Source: Clostridiales bacterium
Lineage (GTDB): Bacteria > Bacillota_A > Clostridia > Christensenellales > CAG-917
Direction: 5' to 3'
Length of the DNA: 8,093 nt
Assembly: GCA_031282095.1 (NCBI GenBank)
Contig: JAITEJ010000020.1
Span: forward strand, 1 to 8,093
Positions 1-6,819 of this stretch are shown one piece after another (within the stretch, counting starts at the first letter, position 1; each line of letters opens with the position of its first letter). A model generated the notes under the pieces. That model made no database searches, was not told the DNA's origin, and worked only from the letters and a program-made list of their open reading frames with translations. A program made the translations under genes and the position numbers.

Positions 1-906
1 GTACGCGGCGAGATTAGATACCGTAATATCTATCAGTCTGCTCCGCGCCTCCCGTGATGCCCACGCGATATGCGGAGTTATAACTATGTTTTTAGCCGAT
101 AAAAGCGGGTTTTCGTCAAGCATAGGTTCGACGGACACGACGTCCACGCCCGCGGCGGCGATTACGCCGTCGTTAAGAGCGTCCGCCAACGCTTTGTCGT
201 CTACAAGCCCGCCGCGCGCGGTATTTATAAAAATCGCGCTTTTTTTCATTTTTGCGAACGCGTCTTTACCGAACATACCCTTGTTTACCGCCGTCAGCGG
301 ACAGTGCAACGACACCACGTCGGATTGCGCCAACAGATCCTCCAACGGTACAGAACCGTTTTTGGAAGGCGTTTGATAAATTACACGCATACCGAACGCC
401 TCGGCAATTTTCGCCGTCGCCGCGCCTATCTTGCCGTAACCTATCAGCCCCATGGTTTTACCTGCAAGCTCGATTATCGGCGCAAGGCGGTAACAGTAGT
501 CGGGAGCCTTGGTCCAGTCGCCGCGAAGCACCGATTCGGAATGCAGCGACGTTTTACAAACGATTTCCAACAATAAAGCAAATACGGCTTGCGCCACGCT
601 CGGCGTGGAATAACCCGGCACGTTGCATACGGTTACCCCTCTCCTTGCCGCCGCGGCGACATCGATATTGTCAAAGCCGGTGGCGAGCACTCCGATAAAC
701 TTCAGATTTTTGCAGCCGCCCATCACGTCATCGGTGAAGAAAACCTTGTTTGTCAACACGATTTCCGCGCCGCCGACGCGTTCCGCGACAAGCTCTTTCG
801 GAGTGCGGTCATAGACGGCGAGATTTCCGAAGCACCGCAAACCCTCCCAGCTTAAATCGCCGTCGTTCACCTGATAACCGTCAAGAATTACTATATTTAC
901 AGACAT
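1..906 (-). CDS. D-2-hydroxyacid dehydrogenase, glycerate dehydrogenase/hydroxypyruvate reductase type (partial, C-terminus off the left edge)
   Basis: This is a cytoplasmic NAD(P)-dependent oxidoreductase that should interconvert a 2-keto acid and a D-2-hydroxy acid, for example hydroxypyruvate and D-glycerate. The window holds 302 residues; the family is usually about 315-325, so only the last 15-20 are missing. The Rossmann motif GYGKIG lies at residues 156-161. The catalytic triad is visible as Arg231 in NTARGG, Glu260 in SVEPM and His279 in TPHIAWAS. The substrate-binding region ATGFDNID near residue 80, the stretch NVPGYSTPSVAQ, and the HIAWAS signature resemble glycerate dehydrogenases more than lactate or phosphoglycerate dehydrogenases. 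The ATG start is preceded by a weak AGAGAAG ribosome site. It follows the TPR-like gene by 9 bases, so it is probably the seventh gene of the leftward operon. The family is clear; the exact substrate is not. Confidence 0.93.
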   Translation of the reverse strand, partial: MSVNIVILDGYQVNDGDLSWEGLRCFGNLAVYDRTPKELVAERVGGAEIVLTNKVFFTDDVMGGCKNLKFIGVLATGFDNIDVAAAARRGVTVCNVPGYSTPSVAQAVFALLLEIVCKTSLHSESVLRGDWTKAPDYCYRLAPIIELAGKTMGLIGYGKIGAATAKIAEAFGMRVIYQTPSKNGSVPLEDLLAQSDVVSLHCPLTAVNKGMFGKDAFAKMKKSAIFINTARGGLVDDKALADALNDGVIAAAGVDVVSVEPMLDENPLLSAKNIVITPHIAWASREARSRLIDITVSNLAAY

Positions 907-915
907 ATAACTTCT

Positions 916-1260
916 CTATATTTCGGAGAGTTTTCCCAAAATTTCTCTTGCCGCCGCGCTGTCCGGGTTTTCCAAAAGGGCGCTTTCCGCATAGAAGCGC
1001 GCGCCCTCGGCGTCGTGCATTTCTACGCGGATAAAAGCTAAACTTATAAGGCACGAGCTTTTATTCGCGTGCCTGAACCTGTTTACCGCGAGAGCGCGGG
1101 CAAACAACTCCGCGGCGCGCTCAAACTTTTTTTGGGAAAACGCCGCGGAAGCCTTGTTAAATAACGTATCGCTGCGCGGCATTTTCAGATATGTACGAAT
1201 CGCGAAAGACGCGGTAATTGTCAGTATCAACGCCATAGCCGCCCATAATATTCCGATCAT
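916..1260 (-). CDS. Small membrane-anchored TPR-like protein, function unknown
   Basis: This is a protein of 114 residues with one N-terminal hydrophobic segment (about residues 2-20, MIGILWAAMALILTITASF), probably a signal anchor. A soluble helical part follows. Two stretches look like tetratricopeptide helices: about residues 34-61 (FNKASAAFSQKKFERAAELF and onward) and about residues 68-100 (ISLAFIRVEMHDAEGARFYA and onward). TPRs usually mediate protein-protein contacts, so this may tether or scaffold a partner at the membrane; no enzyme motif is seen. The frame is open further upstream to 1380, but the ATG at 1260 places the hydrophobic segment at the N-terminus and has GGGAGG upstream, at a rather long spacing of about 14 bases. 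It sits 9 bases ahead of the dehydrogenase gene, suggesting co-translation. The partner is unknown. Confidence 0.72.
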   Translation of the reverse strand: MIGILWAAMALILTITASFAIRTYLKMPRSDTLFNKASAAFSQKKFERAAELFARALAVNRFRHANKSSCLISLAFIRVEMHDAEGARFYAESALLENPDSAAAREILGKLSEI

Positions 1261-1369
1261 ATATACCGTGTCCGCCTCCCGTATATCCCGCGCTAATAAA
1301 ACAAAAAACGACGCGCTTTTATTTATATTAACCTGTGGGAAAATCAAGCGCATCAGATAATAAAATCTT

Positions 1370-1458
1370 GCGCGCCGCAAAGTTAAAACAAGGACGCAGC
1401 TTTACGTTACGCCCTTGTTTCATCGCTTTTTTCTTTCGGAAAAACCCATGCGGCGCGC
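1370..1458 (-). terminator. Nested inverted repeats between the second SCP2-like gene and the TPR gene, terminator-like
   Basis: An outer 9-bp GC-rich inverted repeat (GCGCGCCGC at 1370-1378 with GCGGCGCGC at 1450-1458) encloses an inner one (AAACAAGG at 1386-1393 with CCTTGTTT at 1413-1420, plus two more CG pairs inside after a mismatch). It begins just after the stop of the SCP2-like gene at 1461. On the minus strand the inner stem is followed by TTTTAACTTT and the outer stem by AAGATTTTATT. These tails are only moderately T-rich, so it may be a partial terminator or an RNA-stabilising structure. The rest of the 200-base gap down to 1260 is AT-rich, with TTGATT and TATAAA spaced only 14 bases apart; I see no convincing promoter there. 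Confidence 0.45.
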
Positions 1459-1460
1459 GT

Positions 1461-2297
1461 TTATTTCTCCGCGTCGAGATAGGTGCCGAGCGCGTAATAC
1501 GCTACGGCGAACATGAGATTGCCCACGATGCCGCCGAATTCGGGCGCGCCGTCGATAAACAACTTTTCTTCGCGTATGTACTGAACCATATCCGCTTTGG
1601 ACATAAGTATATCAAGCGCCAAAGAGGGGTTTTTAAAATTCATTGCCAAAAAAGGCTTGCAACGTTTGTATTCGCCGCGTCCCGACATAGTTTTGCCCGC
1701 CTTCATTCTGATCCATGAACGAAGATCGGGATAGCCCTCGATAACGAGCGCGTATGCGCGGTCGGGACTGATGGATGTAACCGCCTTTACGTCGGGGTGC
1801 CCCAACTTATTCAGTTGGCTCATACCGTTCGGAATCAGATAAAGATACAGCTTGCAAAGCATGATTTGGTCTTCAAGCTTTTCCGGCTTGTCCTTAGCCT
1901 GCATAAGCCCCGCCATTCTGAGCAACGCGAGCAGAATAGGAACAAATATCCCCAACTTTAACAGCCCTCTGATTTTGGGCAGAGGCATACCCTTGCCGGT
2001 AAAGAAGATTATGAACTTCTTTAAATCGGAAAACTCTAACTCGACGTCGGGAGACTCGTGGATTTCGCCTACGTGCGTAGTCCATTTGCCGTCCTCCACG
2101 ACAAAGTGGGTCGCAAACTTGCCGCCGTCCGCCTTGTCATAGAGCGCGCTTATCTGAAACACGAAACTCTTGCCTTTAAACTTATCGCCGTATTTGGGTT
2201 CGCTTTCGCAAATAACCTTCAATAGGGGTATTGCGGCATAAAAGAAAATTCTCGCCGCGTATAAGTCACCTTGTGTGATTTTAACTTCCTTTGCCAT
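1461..2297 (-). CDS. Double SCP2-like (sterol-carrier-type) lipid-binding protein, second paralog
   Basis: This is a protein of 278 residues without a signal peptide. Two stretches resemble SCP2-fold domains. The N-terminal one covers about residues 43-110, with FVVEDGKW followed by a polar strand, SPDVELEFSDLKKFI and GKGMPLPKI. The C-terminal one covers about residues 173-260, with AYALVIEG, then PFLAMNFKNPSLALDILMSK and an acidic-hydrophobic tail. A hydrophobic helix (about 111-131) and the sequence KDKPEKLE join them. The protein at 5701-6489 has the same order and shares GKxxP and KD(Q/K)PEKLE, so I regard the two as diverged paralogs. SCP2 domains bind fatty acyl chains, sterols or other lipids in a hydrophobic tunnel; a carrier or presenter role here is inferred. 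The ATG at 2297 is chosen because AGGAGG lies 6 bases upstream; the longer frame to 2351 has no such site. It follows the transketolase C-subunit gene by 75 bases. Confidence 0.78.
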   Translation of the reverse strand: MAKEVKITQGDLYAARIFFYAAIPLLKVICESEPKYGDKFKGKSFVFQISALYDKADGGKFATHFVVEDGKWTTHVGEIHESPDVELEFSDLKKFIIFFTGKGMPLPKIRGLLKLGIFVPILLALLRMAGLMQAKDKPEKLEDQIMLCKLYLYLIPNGMSQLNKLGHPDVKAVTSISPDRAYALVIEGYPDLRSWIRMKAGKTMSGRGEYKRCKPFLAMNFKNPSLALDILMSKADMVQYIREEKLFIDGAPEFGGIVGNLMFAVAYYALGTYLDAEK

Positions 2298-2372
2298 GAT
2301 TTTCCTCCTATACGGGAAGTGCGCGCAAGCCGAACAGACCCGCGCGGACAATCCGCAGGCGGACGACGGTTT

Positions 2373-3383
2373 TTACACCTCGTCGCCCCAATCCTCATCG
2401 GCCTCGAAGTCCATCTTCATAACCTCAAGCACGTTTTTCACGATGCCTTCCGCATCGATTTCGTGCATTGCCATGAGATCCTCGTGCAAACCGATTGCCG
2501 ACCACTTATCCTGAAGCCCGAGCTTTCTGAACGCGCATGCCTTGCCGCCTTCTACGACGGTTTCCGCGACCGCGCTGCCCAAGCCGCCTATGACGGTGTG
2601 ATCCTCTACGGTAATGATTTTTCTCGTTTCCTTAACCGCCGCCATAATAGCATCCTTGTCGATAGGCTTAATGGTGTGCATATTAAGGACGCGTATGCTC
2701 AAACCGTGGTCGTTTTTCAGAATACTCGCGGCTTGCAGAGCCTGATATACGCAGGAGCCGCATGCGATTATGGTAAGGTCGGTGCCTTCGTTCATAACGA
2801 CCGCCTTTCCCACCTTAAAGCCGTAATCGGCGGAACTGTAGACCACGTTGTCAAAGCCGCGGTTAATGCGGATATAGAAAGGACCGTAAGTCGCCGCCGC
2901 CGCTCTGACCGCATTCGCGGTTTCGATGCCGTCCGCGGGAACTATTACGGTCATGTTAACCAAAGGTCTGATAACGCCTATGTCCTCTATGGCGTGGTGG
3001 GTGGAGCCCGCCTGCCCGAAGGACGTGCCGCCGTGCGTGCCGATGATTTTCACATTGACGTTTTGATAGCATACGTCCGTGTGAACTTGATCCAATGCGC
3101 GCAGAGAGGAGAACACGGAGAAGCATGACGCGAAAGGAACGAGCCCCGCTCTGGCCATACCGGCCGCGATGCCTATCATGTTCTGTTCGGCAATTCCGAC
3201 GTTGTAGAATCTGTCGGGGTACTTTGCGAGAAAATCCGCCATTTTGGTAGAAGTCGCGAGATCCGGGCTTAAACATACTATATTAGGATTTTCCGCTCCC
3301 AATTCCGCTATAGTGCGCCCGAATATTTCGGCGGTCGCAAGCTTCGTGCTGTCAACCGCGGTAAAGGTAATTCCGCCTGCCAT
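2373..3383 (-). CDS. Transketolase, C-terminal subunit (pyrimidine-binding and C-terminal domains)
   Basis: This is the second half of a split transketolase, 336 residues long. It should pair with the product of the gene just upstream to form the thiamine-diphosphate enzyme that moves two-carbon ketol units between a ketose and an aldose. The pyrimidine-binding domain covers about residues 10-180. It has SPDLATST (39-46), the essential cofactor-activating Glu66 in NVGIAEQNM, and GTHGGTSFGQAGSTHH with His117, His129 and His130. FYIRINR (169-175) matches the usual phosphate-contacting arginine region. The C-terminal domain follows, with VEDHTVIGGLGSAVAE (259-274). The tail is acidic (DFEADEDWGDEV). 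The start ATG lies 1 base past the stop of the N-subunit gene, and its AAGGAGG site is within that gene's end, so the two are translationally coupled. Sugar specificity cannot be read from sequence; split transketolases also serve specialised sugar pathways. Confidence 0.95.
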   Translation of the reverse strand: MAGGITFTAVDSTKLATAEIFGRTIAELGAENPNIVCLSPDLATSTKMADFLAKYPDRFYNVGIAEQNMIGIAAGMARAGLVPFASCFSVFSSLRALDQVHTDVCYQNVNVKIIGTHGGTSFGQAGSTHHAIEDIGVIRPLVNMTVIVPADGIETANAVRAAAATYGPFYIRINRGFDNVVYSSADYGFKVGKAVVMNEGTDLTIIACGSCVYQALQAASILKNDHGLSIRVLNMHTIKPIDKDAIMAAVKETRKIITVEDHTVIGGLGSAVAETVVEGGKACAFRKLGLQDKWSAIGLHEDLMAMHEIDAEGIVKNVLEVMKMDFEADEDWGDEV

Positions 3384-3384
3384 A

Positions 3385-4266
3385 TTATTTGCCCTCCTTA
3401 TTGACTCTTTCCAATCTCTTCGCGCGGTAAGCCGCGAGGTCGGCTTTCGCCGTATTATATTTTTCCTCGTTAAGCGCGCCGTAGTGCCACTTGTAGTTGC
3501 CGGCGGCGAAAGAAACGCCTTGCCCCTTTACGGTGTCTGCTATTATGCAATACGGCTTGTCGCCCTCGCCCTTATACGCCTTTTCCAAAGCGTCGGCGAG
3601 CGCGGGTATGTCATGTCCGTTGACGACCGAGGTTTCAAAGCCGAACGCCTTCCACTTATCCGCGAAAGGTTCCAACGCCATTACGTCTTCGGTGTTGCCG
3701 TCTATCATATTGTGGTTTCTGTCTACGATGGTGATGACGTTTTTGCCGCCCTTCTTCGCGAAATGAGAGGTTGCCATAGCCGCCTCCCAAACGGAGCCTT
3801 CGTCGCATTCGCCGTCGCCCAAAACCAAGAAGGTCTTAAAGGTCTGCCCCTTAAGCGCGCCCGCGAGCGCCATGCCGAGAGCGAGAGAAGAACCGTGACC
3901 GAGCGAACCCGTAGAAGAGTCAAGCCCTTTCACTTTATTGCTGTCAAGGTGGATGCCCAACTTGCTGCCGGTCAGGTTGAAAGTTTTGAGCTGATCCTTT
4001 TCTATCAGCCCCAGCATTGAAAATAAAGGCGCCAAAAGTATGCCGACGTGTCCCTTTGAAACGACGACTCTGTCGCGGTCGGGATCCTCCGGATTCTTCG
4101 GGTCGAAGTTTGCAAATTTGCGGTAAATCAGAGTCATGATGTCCGCGCAGCTTGAACTGCCGCCCCAGTGACCGCTCCCCGCCCAGTTGACGGTATCGAT
4201 CGTCAAATCTCTGAGGTCTGCGGCAAAGGTTTCAAGTTCAAGCCATTCTTGTTTAGATAAAGCCAT
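3385..4266 (-). CDS. Transketolase, N-terminal subunit (thiamine diphosphate-binding domain)
   Basis: This is the first half of a split transketolase, 293 residues, a usual length for this subunit. It binds the diphosphate of thiamine diphosphate and a divalent metal. The motif runs from GDG (150-152, in LVLGDGECDEGSVWEA) to Asn184 in VDRNHNMIDG. Conserved active-site histidines are His33 in SGHWGG, His73 in SKGHVG and His124 in GSLGHG, and WHYG (260-263) is near the end, all typical of the family. The ATG at 4266 has AGGAGG 8 bases upstream. It is followed after 1 base by the C-terminal subunit gene. The 126-base gap from the upstream aminotransferase gene contains a hairpin but no clear promoter, so the pair is probably read from the operon promoter, perhaps at reduced level. 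Confidence 0.95.
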   Translation of the reverse strand: MALSKQEWLELETFAADLRDLTIDTVNWAGSGHWGGSSSCADIMTLIYRKFANFDPKNPEDPDRDRVVVSKGHVGILLAPLFSMLGLIEKDQLKTFNLTGSKLGIHLDSNKVKGLDSSTGSLGHGSSLALGMALAGALKGQTFKTFLVLGDGECDEGSVWEAAMATSHFAKKGGKNVITIVDRNHNMIDGNTEDVMALEPFADKWKAFGFETSVVNGHDIPALADALEKAYKGEGDKPYCIIADTVKGQGVSFAAGNYKWHYGALNEEKYNTAKADLAAYRAKRLERVNKEGK

Positions 4267-4352
4267 AATTTAATCCTCCTATACATTTGTTTATGCGGAC
4301 GCCGTTCAACCGTATATGCGATCGAGCCGCGCCTTTTTTTAAAACGCTTAAA

Positions 4353-4380
4353 GGCGGCGGAAGCCAAAAGCCCCGCCGCC
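4353..4380 (-). terminator. GC-rich hairpin downstream of the aminotransferase gene, possible attenuator
   Basis: The sequences GGCGGCGG (4353-4360) and CCGCCGCC (4373-4380) form a perfect 8-bp stem with a 12-base loop. It begins 13 bases after the aminotransferase stop codon. On the minus strand the stem is followed by TTTAAGCGTTTT, a broken T-tract, so termination would be partial. A second, overlapping inverted repeat (CGCCTTT at 4330-4336 with AAAGGCG at 4350-4356) shares bases with one arm, so the two stems cannot form together. This could tune expression of the transketolase genes downstream; that role is inferred. Confidence 0.5.
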
Positions 4381-4392
4381 CGCGTTAATTTC

Positions 4393-5682
4393 TCAGATAA
4401 GTTTGATTTTGCCGGAATCTATATCCGCCTTATGCGCCGCTTTGACGATTTTATAAGCCTCGTCGGCGACCGCCCACGTATATTCTATATCCTCGTCCGA
4501 CAACGCTTGATTGATAAAGTGGTTGTGGTGGCTGGTAAAGAACACTCCGCGCCTTACGCACTCCGCGACGAATTCCTGATGACACAGCGTAGAGGGAAGG
4601 TCGTTGCCCAGTCTCATATACCACATCGAGGGTTCGCCGGTAATTCTCAAATCGAAGCCGTGCGCTTTCGCGACCTTAACCAAGCCGTCCTGCATCTTCT
4701 TGCCCTTAGCGTTGATGACTTCCTGCGTTTTGGTTTCCTTCATCTTCTTTATACACGCGATCGCCGCGGCGAAAGGCACCGCGGAAAGCCAGTAACTGCC
4801 GGTGTACATTATGTCGCCCACGGTACTCTTTAAAGAGTTGACGCCGCAGATAGCCGACACGTTGTAGCCGTTGGCAATCGCCTTGCAGAAGCACTCCAAA
4901 TCCGCCTTGACGCCGTAATGATAGTCCGAACCGGCGATATTTAAGCGGAAGCCCGCGCGAATGTCGTCGAAAATGAGAACTATGCCGTTATCGTCGCATA
5001 TTTTTCTGATTTTCTGCCAATAACCCTCGGCCGGAAGTTTATTGTCCTCGAATATAGGATGAAAATACGGCGTGGAAATGAAGCCGGCAATTTCACCGGG
5101 ATATTTTTTGACCAAAGCCTCGAACTGTTCCGGCGCGTTCCAGTCTATGTAGAGGTTGTTGCAGACATCCTCCGGAATTACGCCGCCGTAGCCCAGCTTC
5201 TGCGTCCACGGAGCCACGCCGTGATAGAAGCCTTTGGTCAGGACGATCTTCTTCCTGCCGGTTGCCTGGCGCGCTATCATGACCGCGAATTGCGTGACGT
5301 CGCCGCCGTTTTTGGCAAAGAACGCCCAATCCGCCATCGCGACGGTGTCGACCATGAGCTCCGCGAAATCGACGAGCACTTTGTCGGGGTTGGTGACGCA
5401 ATTGCCTTTTTTCATCTGTTCAAACGCCGCCGCGTCCACGTCCGGGTCGTTGTAACCGAGAACGTTTGGACCGTACGCGCACATATAATCGATAAAACGG
5501 TTGCCGTCGACGTCCCAAAAATAGCTGCCTTGCGCTTTCTCCGAAAACAGAGGAAACGCGCTCACGGGGATCGCGCAGCCCTCGGACGGACCTAGGTGAC
5601 CGTAAACGCCCATCGGTATGTATTTTAACGCCTTTTCGTAGAGCGCTCTGTTATTAGTGTAGGAATTAATCTTGATGTCCAT
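4393..5682 (-). CDS. Class III PLP aminotransferase, glutamate-1-semialdehyde aminomutase-like
   Basis: This is a pyridoxal-phosphate enzyme of 429 residues, full length for the family. It should transfer an amino group to or from a keto or aldehyde substrate. Visible landmarks are WDVDGNRFIDY (56-66), typical of class III enzymes; YHG (153-155), whose Tyr stacks on PLP; Asp239 in IFDDIRAGFR, which contacts the pyridine nitrogen; and Lys267 in CKAIANGY, the expected Schiff-base lysine. The phosphate-binding SGTEA stretch of true glutamate-1-semialdehyde aminomutases is replaced by KNGGDVT (124-130). The motif usually read FDE(V) is FDD(I), and the usual GTF-type stretch reads TGSYWLSAVP. I therefore do not call it HemL; no other tetrapyrrole gene is nearby. 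The ATG has GGAGG 9 bases upstream and lies 18 bases after the first SCP2-like gene. Its linkage to transketolase suggests that the substrate is a ketose-like or keto compound, which is inference. Confidence 0.88.
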   Translation of the reverse strand: MDIKINSYTNNRALYEKALKYIPMGVYGHLGPSEGCAIPVSAFPLFSEKAQGSYFWDVDGNRFIDYMCAYGPNVLGYNDPDVDAAAFEQMKKGNCVTNPDKVLVDFAELMVDTVAMADWAFFAKNGGDVTQFAVMIARQATGRKKIVLTKGFYHGVAPWTQKLGYGGVIPEDVCNNLYIDWNAPEQFEALVKKYPGEIAGFISTPYFHPIFEDNKLPAEGYWQKIRKICDDNGIVLIFDDIRAGFRLNIAGSDYHYGVKADLECFCKAIANGYNVSAICGVNSLKSTVGDIMYTGSYWLSAVPFAAAIACIKKMKETKTQEVINAKGKKMQDGLVKVAKAHGFDLRITGEPSMWYMRLGNDLPSTLCHQEFVAECVRRGVFFTSHHNHFINQALSDEDIEYTWAVADEAYKIVKAAHKADIDSGKIKLI

Positions 5683-5700
5683 AGTAAAAATCCTCCCTCC

Positions 5701-6489
5701 TTATTTAAGATAGAACGCCACTTGCGCCAAAAGCTTCGCCATGTTTTCAAGCATGGGTACAAAACCCTTTATCAAAAACTGACCGGTTCCCATTCCCGTG
5801 AACGTGTCGGTTTTTCCTCTTAAAATATCAGAGGCGAATTGCATATCCGCGAACTCCATGGAAGCGCGCCAATTTTCCGACGCGCCCATAGACGCCGTCA
5901 TTTGCCCCTTATTTACTGCTATATTCAGCGCGGGACCGCCGTTGACGGTGCAATTGATGATTCCGTCAGGAATGCGCGCCGCGGTAAGTCTGCCGATCGG
6001 ATCGCTGTTGCCGACCTCGCAGAGCGCGAAAAACGCGGTGTACGCAGTAAGCGTAGTGCTTATGTTAAAATACTCGGCATCCTTAAGAAGCGCCTCGAGT
6101 TTCTCCGGCTGATCTTTAAATTCGGGGGTTTTTTCGGGCTGTAAATAATATGACAGTCTGTCCGCGAGCGTCATAAAGGTTTTAAGCAAAAATCCTACTT
6201 GAAAAACATTGAAAAAAATGGGAATGGTCTTTCCTCCGTCTATGAGCTTATTGAAATGCTCTGCCGAGGCGAAAATGAGCTTCAGCGACGACTTGCTGTC
6301 ACCCTTTCTGAACGTACACTTCCCGTCTTTAAACACAAGCGTCGCCTCTCCGACGGAAGGAACCTTGAATCCCACCGATAAATTTGCGTCCTTGATAGCC
6401 TCTTGCGATACCTTGTCCAAGGTGCAAAGCTCCTGCAAGTTCCGAAGAACCGCAAACAGGTTAATCCTTGCTTTGGTAACAATATCCAT
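5701..6489 (-). CDS. Double SCP2-like (sterol-carrier-type) lipid-binding protein, first gene of the operon
   Basis: This is a protein of 262 residues with no signal peptide. The C-terminal half (about 173-245) reads like an SCP2 domain: GGPALNIAVNKGQMTASMG, then WRASMEFADMQFASDILRGK and GMGTGQFLIKG, the usual order of paired strands, a helix entering 'LxGK' and the final 'IKG' strand. The N-terminal half (about 39-89) repeats the pattern more weakly (EATLVFKDGKCTFRKG, then LKLIFASAEHFNKLIDGGK). A helical linker contains FKDQPEKLEALL, matching KDKPEKLE in the paralog at 1461-2297. SCP2 domains hold lipids or acyl groups; which ligand is bound here is unknown. The ATG at 6489 is chosen with AGGAGG 10 bases upstream; an in-frame GTG at 6495, 4 bases from the same site, would add two residues. 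It is the first gene after the promoter at 6535-6563, with a leader of about 40 bases. Confidence 0.8.
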   Translation of the reverse strand: MDIVTKARINLFAVLRNLQELCTLDKVSQEAIKDANLSVGFKVPSVGEATLVFKDGKCTFRKGDSKSSLKLIFASAEHFNKLIDGGKTIPIFFNVFQVGFLLKTFMTLADRLSYYLQPEKTPEFKDQPEKLEALLKDAEYFNISTTLTAYTAFFALCEVGNSDPIGRLTAARIPDGIINCTVNGGPALNIAVNKGQMTASMGASENWRASMEFADMQFASDILRGKTDTFTGMGTGQFLIKGFVPMLENMAKLLAQVAFYLK

Positions 6490-6534
6490 AAACACTGCGC
6501 CTCCTTTAAAATTTGGTTTATCAAACGTACTAAT

Positions 6535-6563
6535 ATCATATCACACAAATTAAAATATTTCAA
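6535..6563 (-). promoter_or_regulatory. Strong sigma-70-type promoter of the leftward operon
   Basis: Read on the minus strand, TTGAAA (6558-6563) is separated by 17 bases from TATGAT (6535-6540), with TG one base before the -10 box (extended -10). The next 40 bases upstream are nearly pure A/T (6564-6600), like an UP element. Transcription should start near 6528, giving a leader of about 40 bases before the AGGAGG and start of the first SCP2-like gene. It is the best promoter in the window and probably drives the whole leftward operon. Confidence 0.8.
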
Positions 6564-6769
6564 GCAAAACTTTTAAATACATCAAATTTTTAAATATTGT
6601 GTCTTTTTTCATAGAACTAATGAAAATCAATGAAAAATTCTACAAAAAAATTGAATTTTTATCATCCGCCGGATTTTTGTTCGTATGCGGCGCCTTAATT
6701 CAATATTCCTGAAAATCTGTATTGATGCGTTTCGGTGTTTTTATCCGCGCACTCCTTATTAAATATTTG

Positions 6770-6798
6770 TTGACTGCGGCATGAAAGCGTAGTAGACT
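6770..6798 (+). promoter_or_regulatory. Candidate rightward promoter
   Basis: TTGACT (6770-6775) is followed after exactly 17 bases by TAGACT (6793-6798), a good -35 box and a 4-of-6 -10 box. The predicted start near 6805 precedes an AGGA (6807-6810) and the GTG of the possible small ORF at 6820. It could also produce a roughly 480-base leader through the repeat array into deoC. Confidence 0.45.
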
Positions 6799-6819
6799 TT
6801 TAAAATAGGATGAAATAGG

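Noticed and set aside
2271..3128. Long open frame (285 codons) on the plus strand opposite the transketolase C-subunit gene
   Set aside because: It is antisense to a gene with unmistakable transketolase motifs. The sequence is Arg/His/Val-rich, as expected from reading GC-biased codons backwards, with no family resemblance.
3244..4020. Open frame of 258 codons on the plus strand opposite the transketolase N-subunit gene
   Set aside because: It is a shadow of the real gene with the same antisense composition, and it spans the junction of the two subunit genes.
2373..4266. Assignment of the transketolase pair to a named pathway such as sulfoquinovose or apiose degradation
   Set aside because: None of the diagnostic partner enzymes (isomerases, kinases, transporters) is in the window, so the substrate cannot be inferred.
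5059..5595. Open frame of 178 codons antisense to the aminotransferase gene
   Set aside because: It lies entirely within the aminotransferase coding region, with no ribosome site and no recognisable motif.
4393..5682. HemL (tetrapyrrole biosynthesis) assignment
   Set aside because: The SGTEA stretch is absent and no other heme or cobalamin gene is in the window; only family-level identity is supported.
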